Source: Craterostigma plantagineum (lineage: Eukaryota > Streptophyta > Magnoliopsida > Lamiales > Linderniaceae). Taken from it: a stretch of 64,000 nucleotides of DNA. The notes beneath the pieces were generated by a model that was not told where the DNA came from, made no database searches, and was given only the letters and a program-made list of their open reading frames with translations. Both the position numbers and the translations under genes were made by a program. Location: the NCBI GenBank assembly GCA_027422505.1, contig JAPQWV010000050.1, forward strand, positions 4,278,001-4,342,000. The letters run 5' to 3'. Shown here one piece after another: positions 1 to 9,800 of the stretch. The number at the start of each line of letters is the position of its first letter. The first letter of the stretch is position 1.

Positions 1-39
1 ATTTAAAATATAAATTAATATATAAATTTTTATAGTCAT

Positions 40-215
40 GAACACATTGGGTGTGCCAAAATACTAGTATATATATATAGTGGAACACATGATGTAATAT
101 ATAGACATATAAGAGCCTTGTTAATATAAAATTTGCATCCTTATTTACATAACACAAAAAATAATCTTACAATGAAAATAGAATATTGGCCGATGACGAT
201 GATAAAAATGTTATC
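40..215. repeat. Dispersed repeat, copy 1 (partner at 24,800-24,977)
   Basis: This AT-rich stretch closely matches 24,800-24,977 in the same orientation. Shared landmarks in order are an ACACATTG block, TAGTATA, GTGGAACACA, GTTAATATAAAATTTGCATCC and a GACGATGATAAAAATGTTAT block. The match stops abruptly after AAAATGTTAT in both copies. The two copies flank the block that holds the peptide gene and two large retrotransposons. They may be a segmental duplication or two copies of an unrecognised repeat. Confidence 0.75.
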
Positions 216-659
216 TGGATTATTATTCACCGCCCACTTTTTCCTAGTCATCGTCCCCTAAAGGGCTGCAAAAGACGATTTTGACCTTTTGATATTTAAA
301 TTTAAAAAGAAAAAACTTAGTCTATATAAACAAACAACACTTTCATATCACAATCACACACTCAAATCATACTAAAAAACAAAAAAAACTCAAAATTGCA
401 TCCTTATTTACATAACACAAAAAATAATCTTACAATGAAAATAGAATATTGGCCGATGACGATGATAAAAATGTTATCTGGATTATTATTCACCGCCCAC
501 TTTTTCCTAGTCATCGTCCCCTAAAGGGCTGCAAAAGACGATTTTGACCTTTTGATATTTAAATTTAAAAAGAAAAAACTTAGTCTATATAAACAAACAA
601 CACTTTCATATCACAATCACACACTCAAATCATACTAAAAAACAAAAAAAAACTCAAAA
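133..659. repeat. Direct tandem duplication, two ~263-bp units
   Basis: Bases 133-395 and 396-659 are almost identical; the second unit has one extra A. Each unit runs from TTGCATCCTTATTTACATAAC to an A-rich end before TTGCA. Each contains the same GGGCTGCAAAA block (263 and 526) and the same TATA box (321 and 584). The duplication copied the left end of the candidate TIR element together with its promoter and part of the outer flank. Confidence 0.9.
584..594 (+). promoter_or_regulatory. TATA box of the element's internal gene
   Basis: TCTATATAAAC lies about 80 bp before the ATG at 665. It is followed by an A/C-rich leader typical of plant genes. An identical copy lies at 321-331 in the first unit of the tandem duplication. 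Confidence 0.5.
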
Positions 660-784
660 TTGCAATGGATCGACGACAGAGACAGGGGAAAGGAAATGGC
701 CTATTTGCACGACTGGTAAGCAAATTTTCAAAAAATTCATTCGTACGTAGATGAATTAGCTGAAAAAAAAAGACCCGATCGAAT

Positions 785-960
785 AGTATTTCGGACCGTC
801 GAACGGCACGGCCGAAAAAGTTTTTTCGGCTGTGCAGGAGACCGCCGAAATATGTTTCGGCCGTGCTAGTGCCGGCTGAAAATATGTTTCGGTCGGCACT
901 TCACAGGCCGAAAATATTTTTTGCCGCCTCTATAGGCGGTCGAAAATGTTGTTCGGCCTT
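785..960. repeat. GC-rich subterminal hairpin repeats (left)
   Basis: Several short inverted repeats built on CGGCCGAAAAxxTTTTCGGC occur in tandem, for example the block ACGGCCGAAAAAGTTTTTTCGGC. The same motif family recurs at 2,940-3,070 and 3,280-3,410, as expected for subterminal repeats of a DNA transposon. Confidence 0.6.
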
Positions 961-1179
961 TTTTTTTAAATAAATATTTAATTGCAGACCAAGGGTGGGA
1001 AGTCCCTACACGGAGGTAGCAGTAGATCCCCCTCCCCCCTTGGAAGGATCTGGAGAGCGCCACACGAGGACGCGCACGCGTTGATGCATCCGTTCAACGG
1101 GAGGAGGAGAGGCGGCAGCAAGCGACTGCTTCTCAGGCCGTGTATGCAGATTACGATCCACATGCGGGGTGGTCTGGAG

Positions 1180-1381
1180 TAGGGTGGGGAAATATACCGA
1201 AATACCGATATACCGTCCTTATCGTATCGAAACGTAGCGAAAATATCGAAAATTTTGGTATACCGAAGTTTATGGTAAGGTATGATACCGTAACCGAAAA
1301 TTTTAGGTACGGTAATGGTATGAAAATTTTAAAAAATTAGGTATACCGATTATACCGAAATACCGAAATAATAAATTTATT

Positions 1382-1427
<46 letters not shown>

Positions 1428-2059
1428 CTACATATATTATATTATTTCAAAAGAATATAAAATTGATAAAAAATATTATAAGGATCTTCATAAATTTATT
1501 TAGCCCAAAATTATTAATTATACCTAACTTTCGAAGATTATTGAGGCCCACCATGTTTTACTTACATTAAAAAAAACAAAAGGAAATATAAAATACATGT
1601 TTGTTTCTCTCACTAATTTTTTTAAATAGCCATTTCGTTTTAATTAATCTATATATAAAGTTGTATTTTGTGTTTTGTAAAGTTCTTTGTCTTACTAAGG
1701 AGACTGACTAAAATATTTAAATTATTTAAAGTTATTTTATGAATTAAAAATCTTTTTATTTTGCAAACTTTGGTACTAATAATCCATCTTATTGGGGCAT
1801 AGGGAGATTGAATTGACTAAAAATTCGAAAACAACGAATTAACGAGTTACGAGACCCGCATGGTAAAAAACTCTCCGTGTGAATGATATAGAAGGTATGA
1901 TATCGATACCATATCGAAATTTCGGTATGATACCGTATCGAAATTTAAGGTATACCGAAATTTTGGTATGGTATTAGTATGATTTTTTACGATATCGAAA
2001 TTTCGGTACGGTAAACGGTATCACAGTTTTGGTAGGTATACCGTACGGAACCACCCTTA
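1180..2059. mobile_element. hAT-type MITE, 880 bp, with 8-bp TSD
   Basis: The element starts TAGGGTGGGG and ends CCACCCTTA, a short inverted repeat typical of hAT relatives. It is flanked by a perfect 8-bp duplication GTCTGGAG (1,172-1,179 and 2,060-2,067). The inside is AT-rich, with repeated ATACCG and CGGTAT words near both ends and a TA microsatellite at about 1,387-1,422. There is no coding capacity. It split a coding-like segment of the decayed gene at 665-2,803. Confidence 0.9.
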
Positions 2060-2939
2060 GTCTGGAGCACCCGATGATGACGTACCGGATGATGCAGCAT
2101 CGTTTCAGTCATCCGATGACGATCCGCCATCAGATAGATGTCATGACTGCAAGCGAGGTATCTTATCAATTTATATTATATATTTGTGACAATTATTTAA
2201 AAATTGTGAACTGTTATCAGGTTGCTTGGCTGTCGTACGGTCCCGATACAGCGTCGTAGCACCCGAGGACGCTTTTCGTGGGTTAGGTTAGATATCGCGA
2301 TGTCGTTGAGCCCTACTCGCCCTCGAGAGCGTTGCGCCAGCTGGGGTACGTGCAGCTCATCCCGCCGTCGATGAGTCCGCCACAGGCGGTCATGCCGGCA
2401 GACTTGACGAGGTATAAGGTGGACTATTCTGCCAGTTCGGCAGAACATCTTGGTGTCAGTTCTCGTACGCCTACATCATCAACCTCTCGTACATCAACCG
2501 GGCCGCCGATGAGTACCTGGTGAAACAGTTGGAGGGTACATGGACTGGTATCGGCGGCATTCTCATCATCGCCAGCTTTCGTCGAAGGCGGGATCCTCAT
2601 CGGGCGGCATACCCCCGCGTAGCCACGGTGACTACGTATGTAATTTAATCGCTTTTTATATGTATTATTTCTATGTACAGTGGTACAGCTCGATCTTAAC
2701 TAGCGATATGCTAGCTAGGATGCATCTGGACGGCTATCCGCCCACGGAGGAGTTCAGAGAGAGGCTCGACGACCTCAACGACTGGTGGCGCCAGGCCCCA
2801 TGATTTTCTTTTTTTCTTTCCTTTATGTATCGGACGATTACTTTTTATATGTAATATTTTTTGCATCTTTATTCCGTTTCGAATTAATAGATAGTACAAA
2901 TTATAACACAAAAAAATTATATATAGAGGCACAGTAATT

Positions 2940-3410
2940 TCGGCCGCCTGTAGAGGCACAGACAGGGCCGACGGCATGCATGGACAGGGGCGAAAAATAT
3001 TTTCGGCCCTCATGGCAGGGCCGAGATGAGTTTTCGGCCAGCTGAAGGTGCGGCCGAAAATACTTTTCGACTGTGCCATGAACCGACCCGAAACTTCGTT
3101 CGATCGGGACTTTTTTACGTTCGAATTTTTTTTTACGTTTCCACGTTTCGATCCATTGCCGAAGATCGTTCGACTTTATTTTGTGTATATATTTTTCAGT
3201 ATTTCGTACCGAATTATAGTTTTTCTTTTTAAATTAATTTAACTATCAAAAGAGCAATTTCGTCTTTTTGCAGCCCACAGGCGGCCGAAAATTTTTCGGC
3301 CAGCATGGACAGGGGCGAAAAATATTTTGGGCCCTACATGGCAGGGCCGAGATGAGTTTTCGGCCAGCTGAAGGTGCGGCCAAAAATATTTTTCGGCCCT
3401 CTCTGTGCAA
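2940..3410. repeat. Direct repeat of GC-rich hairpin block, ~325-bp offset
   Basis: A block of about 95 bp beginning CATGGACAGGGGCG at 2,979 is repeated at 3,304. Both copies contain GGGCCGAGATGAGTTTTCGG and AGCTGAAGGTGCGGCC. Both also contain CGGCCGAAAATATTTTCGG-type inverted repeats. The candidate right terminal repeat of the TIR element lies between the two copies. Confidence 0.75.
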
Positions 3411-3411
3411 G

Positions 3412-3522
3412 GCCAAAATATACACTTTTTACCTTTTGATGTACTTATTATTAAAATATTCAGTTTCTTAAAATCCGTGCAAAACCTCAAATGTCCAAAA
3501 TCGTTTGGGACGGAGGTAATAT
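3412..3522. mobile_element. Truncated Stowaway-type MITE
   Basis: This matches the reverse complement of the first half of the intact MITE at 36,641. Shared features in order are CAAAATATA, TTTTTACCTTTT, ATATTCAGTTT, AAATCCGTGC, CAAATGTCC, and the end GGGACGGAGGTAAT. Only one half is present; the other side is cut by the GC-rich element on its left. It was therefore probably in place before that element arrived. Confidence 0.7.
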
Positions 3523-3726
3523 GTCTCTACACATCGAAACTCGGAGAAAATGTGGAGTGGACCCTTCATATTTTAGCTTCAGGGCTAAGGCAGAGAAGTC
3601 TTCGCCTACTTAGAAGTCTATCGAGAAAGACAATGGAGGAAGCTCACTACTAGGCTGGGAGTAACATTCCACGAATCTTCCCGAAATCATTTTCATATCT
3701 CCATATATACAATGTATTTCTTAGAT

Positions 3727-3738
3727 CTCTATAAATAT
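3727..3738 (+). promoter_or_regulatory. TATA box of the secreted peptide gene
   Basis: CTCTATAAATAT lies about 100 bp upstream of the ATG at 3,828. It is followed by a C/A-rich leader with CATCATCACTC and ACCACAGCAAACAAC, as expected for a plant transcription start. Confidence 0.7.
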
Positions 3739-3827
3739 AATGAAAAAGATCACAGTTTTACATATCTCCATACATAATTATTGCATCATCACTCTTTGAG
3801 ACCACAGCAAACAACTCACCTGCTGCC

Positions 3828-6800
3828 ATGGCTCGTTCTTACAAAGCTGTTGCGTTTCTTCTCCTTTTTGTAGCGACGACCCTCTTATTCGTCTCATCAG
3901 CTGCTCGCATCCCATGTGAGTTTCATTCTGCTTTATTCATCTTTTTTTAAATGTATATTATTGTTATTGATAAACGTATATTAATACGTTTATTGTTATG
4001 TTTATTTGGGTTATAATAGGAAACTTTTGATCATTCCATGCATTTATTGGCTCTATTTACACTCATTTAAATATTGTAGGACCTTCGAATGATTATCGAG
4101 AAAAGAGGAACGAAAACGAGGCGAAAACGACGCGAAAACGGCAAAGTTTGAAGCTGCCAGTAACAAGTCACGGCCGTGAACGCTCTTGCAAGAGGCCGTG
4201 AACGAGGGCAGTAAGCGCAAGGAGAAAAGGTTCCAAGAGTCACGGCCGTGAATCACTTTGCACAAGGCCGTGAACGTGAGCAGAGAGCTCAAGATCCAGT
4301 GTCGCGGCCGTGAACGATCATGTAAGAAGCCGTGAACGTGGACAGAGAGTTTTAAGGAACGCGTCACGGCCGTGAATACTCATGTCAAAGGCCGTGACTC
4401 GCGGCAGAGACTGAGCAAACGCTCTGCCATTCAGTGTCACGGCCGTGAACCTGTATGAAAGAGGCCGTGACCCTCTCCAGAGAGTCAATATTTAGGTTTT
4501 TTAAGCCGCCGTCACGGCCGTGAAGATCGGTGCACGAGGCCGTGACTCGTGCCAGGAAGTCAAGAAATAGGGTTTTTAGCCGCCTTCACGGCCGTGAAGG
4601 CCCGTTAAGTGGCCGTGAACATGCCTAATTTCAGGGTTTTAGCCCATTTTCGAAGCATAAAAGGAGGGCTTTCCTTAGAACTGAGGAGAACTTGATAAGG
4701 ACGAAAACTTAGAGCAAAGAAGAGAAGGAAGAACACCAGAAGCAGTCCCGTGATTCGGAGAAGCTCAAGGGACGATCGACGACGAAGCTACGCTCATACG
4801 ATCGAGGAACGAGAGCTCCACCTCGGAAACGCCATATTCACTTCTTAGGGAAGTTTCTATGAGTTCTCTAACCTCGTTACCTTTAAATCTCGTTGTTGTG
4901 ACGTTCAATATGAGTAGCTAAACCCTCTTGTGTGTTTGGGAATAGATGAACGTTGGGTTATGTCGTAGTTAAGGCGTAGGATAATCGTGAACACGTGTAT
5001 TCGACAATTTATCGTTCTATGATATTGTTCTTTGTATCAATATGTCTATGTGTTGATATGAATGTGTGGTATATCGTTTAGGGCGACAGCTAAATAACGA
5101 TCAGGCCGTTCGTAGACGTTAGGATTCGAGTATAGGGCGACAGCAAATACTCGATCCTCGCCATCTAGTAATCGCTAAATTTAGATTCCCACGAACGTTT
5201 AGGGCGACAGCAAATCCGTGAGTGGGTAGGAAATTACTGCGATTTAGTCGATTTTCACGTAGGAACATATTCCGTAGCTTTGGCGACAGCACCTAGCGGG
5301 ATTCGAATTCCCGAACACATATGTCATCTTAAGTCACTTTTATTACTTCTAGTTGTGTTCCTTAGTTTTCCGATCTTTAAGTTGTTCTGTTAAGTTAGTT
5401 CGTAGTATAAACAAATCCTACTCTTTTATTTAGGCTAAATATCGATTCGATAGGTTAATACTAGTACTCATTTTATTCCTCGTGTTCGATACTCGGATAT
5501 TCACTATAGCTATATTACAAACGATAGGTACACTGCCTATCGCGCGTGATTCTAGTTATAATATATTCGTTTTAATTATTACTTGACGTACTCGCACGAT
5601 CTTTTATTTAAACACACACGCACGCGATCAAGTTTTTGGCGCCGTTGCCGGGGAATAATTTGATATTAGGAACACCTGTGTTCGGTAATTTAGCCATCCA
5701 CTTATTTGTTACTTTGTTCTAGTTATCAGATTTCTTTGATCTGCGATTATTTTTCCGGTTGTGACTTGTTAATTAACTAACGAGAGTCGTTGGTCTTCAG
5801 GGTGTACTCTTACAGTGAATGACCCGAAATCATCCATCGTATCCACTCATTGAAGCACCTCCGAATTTCGAGCGTACGTTGCGACGAAGATTAAGGCAGG
5901 AAGTAATTGGAAGTTCTTCGTCCGAAAATTCATTTCAGCTAGTTGACTATTCTCAAGACACAAGAGAAGGTTCTCAAGACACGACAAACGCTTCTCACAT
6001 CGAGACGTCGGTTGATAGTTCAGGGACACCAAAAAAGATGGCAGATCAAGAAGTTAATAACGAGGAGCAATCACTGCAAGATTTGCTCAAGCACGACACC
6101 CTTGGTGGTACGGAATCGGCAATCGTGATACCACCTTCGAGAACAACAACTTCGAATTGAAACATTCGTGGCTTCAAATGATATTTCAGACGGCTCAATT
6201 CGAAGGAAGGTCCGAAGATGATCCGTACAAACACATAAAGGCGTTTCTAACAATTACGGACACTATCAAGATCAATGGAGTTCCAAACGACACCATCAAG
6301 CTTATGCTATTTCCATTTTCTCTCAAAGACAAAGCAAAGGAGTGGTTGGAGCTATTACCACCTAGGTCTATCACTACTTGGGACGAGCTACGAGGAGCTT
6401 TCCTTGGCTACTTTTTCCCGCAATCAAAGGTACTTCGGTTGAAAACTGAGATTTCACTCTTTCACCAAAAGGACACGGAGAACCTCTACGAAGTTTGGGA
6501 GAGGTACAAAGCCCTACTAAAGAGATGTCCGCAGCATGGAATGACAAAGGCCGCAATCGTTAATCGATTCCATGAAGCACTCAATGATCAAACGGCCCAT
6601 ATGCTAGACGGAGCCGCAAACGGAGGACTTGTGAAGCTCAGTGCCACAGAAGCTTGGAACCTAATTGAAGATTATACAAGGAACAGCTTCATGCGAGGCA
6701 ACACAAGAATGAGGGTGCCTGGAGTGTTCGAAGTAAGTGAGGACACGGCAATGAATGCTAAGTTTGACGCTCTTCAACAACAAGTTGCCACGACGCAAAC

Positions 6801-9800
6801 TCAACTTCAGACGATGATCAATGCGCTACTACCGAAAGTTACCCAACCACCGACCGTTAATGCTGTAATGACACCGATGACCACCGCACCACCGCAACAG
6901 ATACCTTACATACCGCATTGTGGTAATTGTGGTGCAGCCCACGAGACGTCGGAATGTCAAGTCATACCACCGGTGGAACACGTTGACTACATGGGAAATT
7001 ATCAAGGACAGAGAAGCTTCCAACCTCGAGCACATCCTAATCTTTCTTATGGAAATCAAGGCCATCAAGTGCAAAGGCAATCCGGTTTCCAACAAGGGCC
7101 ACCACCGGGATTTCAAGCCGGAGGATCAAGCAATAACTATCATAATACGGCTCAGGGTTCAGGATCAAATGACATGAGGGATATGAAGGGTATGATGGAG
7201 AGACTCCTTTCAAACTTCGACAAGACTACTCAAGCCCATGAGAGTCGATTAACAAAGATGGAAGAACAATTCCAATCCATTGATCTCCGAGCTCAAAATA
7301 CAGATGCGTCTGTACGAAAATTGGAGTTGCAAGTTGGCCAAATGGCGAAGCAGTTGGCTGAGCGAACTCAGGGATCACTCCCAAGTTATACCGAACCAAA
7401 TCCCAAGGAGTATTGCAAGGCAGTCACTCTGAGGAATGGACGAGAACTGCAAGAAGTACCCGCCAAGAAGAAGACCAAGGAGAACGCCAACTTCGAGAGC
7501 CACGATGAGCCCGAAGTGGAGGAGATCAGAGGCGATGATATCGAAAAGGCCGAAGCTGAGAAGGAAAAGGTCGAGCCTGAGAAAGAAAAGGCGAAGGAGA
7601 TCGAGCGGCCGCCGGTGAAGCCATACCAGTCGAAGATTCCTTACCCGGCTCGACTGAAGAAGGACAAAGACGAGGCACAATTTGGTAAATTTATGGGTAT
7701 GTGTAAGGAATTGCATATTAACCTGCCTTTTGTTGAAGCCATTACGCAGATGCCCAGCTTCGCCAAGTTTTTGAAGGACCTATTGACGAACAGGAGGAAA
7801 CTCGAACATGTTTCCACGGTGTGCTTACGAGGGGAATGCTCGGCGATACTTCAAAACAAGATGCCGAAGAAGCTCAAAGACCCAGGGAGTTTTACGATTC
7901 CCTGTCTTATAGGAGACTTAGTTGTTGAACGCGCTTTAGCTGATCTAGGAGCTAGCATAAATTTAATGCCGTATTCCATGTTTAAGCGCTTAGGACTAGG
8001 TGAACCACGACCCACTAGGATGAGTCTTCAATTAGCTGATCGTTCGTTAAAATACCCTAGGGGTGTTATTGAGGATGTCCTAGTAAAGGTAGGTAAATTT
8101 GTGATTCCCGCCGACTTTGTTATCTTAGACATGGAGGAGGATGAGAACGTTCCATTGATTCTAGGTAGACCATTTTTAGCTACCGGTGAAACTATGATAG
8201 ATGTTAGAAATGGGACGTTAACTTTGACGGTGGACGGTGAAAAAGTTACGTTCAATATGGCTGAGTCGATGAAGAAGACTAATGAGCATGATGATAAGTG
8301 TTACTACTTAGACGCTATTGAGCATGATTTTTTCTTTTCTGTACAAGGTCTATCACAGTTTCCCTACGAGCAGGATACACAGCAAATTTTGGCAATTGAC
8401 GAGTGTGGGGAGGAAGTCGACGAGCCCATCATAACTATCGACGAGAGTAGCGAAGAAGACAAGGAAAAGAGCTCGGTCGAGGAGCCACCCGTCCTAGAGT
8501 TGAAGCAGTTACCTGACCACCTCGAGTATGCGTTTCTCGGAAACAATGGAGGGCTACCAGTCATCATTTCATCGAGTCTCGACGACGGACAGAAGGGCCA
8601 GCTTTTGGAAGTGTTGAGAGCACACAAGAAGGCATTGGCGTGGAAGTTATCCGACATCAGAGGGATCAGTCCGAGCTACTGTACGCATAAGATCCTGATG
8701 GAGGACGAGTTTAAGCCAGTCGCCCAACGTCAAAGGCGACTCAATCCGAATATGAAAGATGTCGTGAAGAAAGAGGTTATTAAGCTATTAGACGCGGGGA
8801 TGATCTACCCTATCTCAGATAGCGCTTGGGTAAGTCCGGTCCAAGTGGTCCCGAAGAAGGGAGGAATGACGGTCGTCACTAACGATAAGAATGAATTGAT
8901 TCCAACAAGGACCGTTACTGGGTGGCGTGTGTGCATCGACTACAGAAAATTAAACGACGCCACGAGAAAGGACCATTTCCCCTTACCATTTATTGATCAA
9001 ATGCTAGAAAAATTATCTGGTCATTCATTTATTGCTTTCTCGATGTTCTTTCAGGATATCTGCAGATTCCCATTGCACCTGAGGACCAGGAGAAGACCAC
9101 ATTCACTTGTCCCTTCGGTACGTTTGCGTATCGAAGGATGCCATTCGGTCTATGCAACGCTCCGGCCACCTTCCAGCGATGTATGATGGCAATATTCGAC
9201 GAGTTGGTAGGTGAGGTAATGGAGGTGTTTATGGATGATTTTTCGGTATTTGGGTCGTCGTTTGATGTATGCCTTGCTAATCTGAAGCTTGTACTCGCAC
9301 GCTGCGAAGAAACGAACTTGGCACTTAATTGGGAGAAGTGTCATTTCATGGTTCGAGAGGGTATAGTTCTGGGCCATAAGATTTCCTCTAAAGGAATCGA
9401 AGTGGACCGAGCTAAATTAGAGACAATAGAAAAATTACCTGTCCCCTCGAACGTGAGATCAATTAGGAGTTTTCTAGGACATGCTGGCTTCTATCGTAGG
9501 TTCATTAAGGATTTTTCTAAAATTGCTCGACCCATGTCTAGATTACTTGAGAAAGATGCTCCGTTTGATTTTAACGATGAATGTTTGCATGCCTTTAATT
9601 TGCTTAAGGAGAGATTGATTGCAGCACCTATCATGGTTGCCCCCGATTGGGGGTTGCCCTTTGAACTAATGTGCGATGCAAGTGATTACGCAGTGGGAGC
9701 CGTGCTAGGGCAGCGTAAGGATAATCATTTCAGGCCAATTTACTATGCCAGTAAGACGTTAGACACAGCCCAGGCAAACTATACGACCACGGAAAAGGAG

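Larger units (their letters stand above)
665..2803 (+). pseudogene. Decayed multi-exon transposon gene, interrupted by a MITE
   Basis: A first exon reads from the ATG at 665 for 17 codons (Arg/Gln/Gly-rich) to a GTAAGC donor at 716. After the TTGCAG acceptor near 986, coding-like segments continue in changing frames. One around 1,085-1,179 reads QREEERRQQATASQ and then DYDPHAGWSG. It resumes after the hAT-type insert at 2,060 as an Asp/Ser-rich stretch. Another, from 2,332, reads RQLGYVQLIPPS, and its frame changes again near 2,450. The LRQ-G-x-Q-x-IPP stretch loosely recalls plant mobile domain proteins, but this is weak. Several frame changes and the MITE make it a pseudogene. I do not recognise a function. 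Confidence 0.4.
526..3276. mobile_element. Candidate TIR DNA transposon (unclassified), decayed
   Basis: The sequence from 526 (GGGCTGCAAAAGACG, then TTTTGATATTTAAAT) is matched in inverted orientation by the sequence ending at 3,276 (CGTCTTTTTGCAGCCC, preceded by ATCAAAAG). This gives an imperfect terminal inverted repeat of about 45 bp. Inside are a TATA promoter, a decayed multi-exon gene and GC-rich subterminal hairpin repeats. No clear target-site duplication is visible, partly because the left end is tandemly duplicated (133-659) and similar GC-rich repeats continue past the right end to about 3,410. A Mutator-like or CACTA-like element with subterminal repeats would fit, but I cannot assign a superfamily. 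Confidence 0.45.

Noticed and set aside
4053..4367. 104-aa minus-strand frame in the LTR, repeated at 16,576-16,890
   Set aside because: It arises from the GGCCGTGA palindrome array; the frame is lost in the rest of the array and has no start context.
4168..4619. Regularly spaced palindromes resembling a CRISPR array
   Set aside because: The host is a plant, the repeat is only 12 bp, spacers are variable in length, and the array is part of an LTR.
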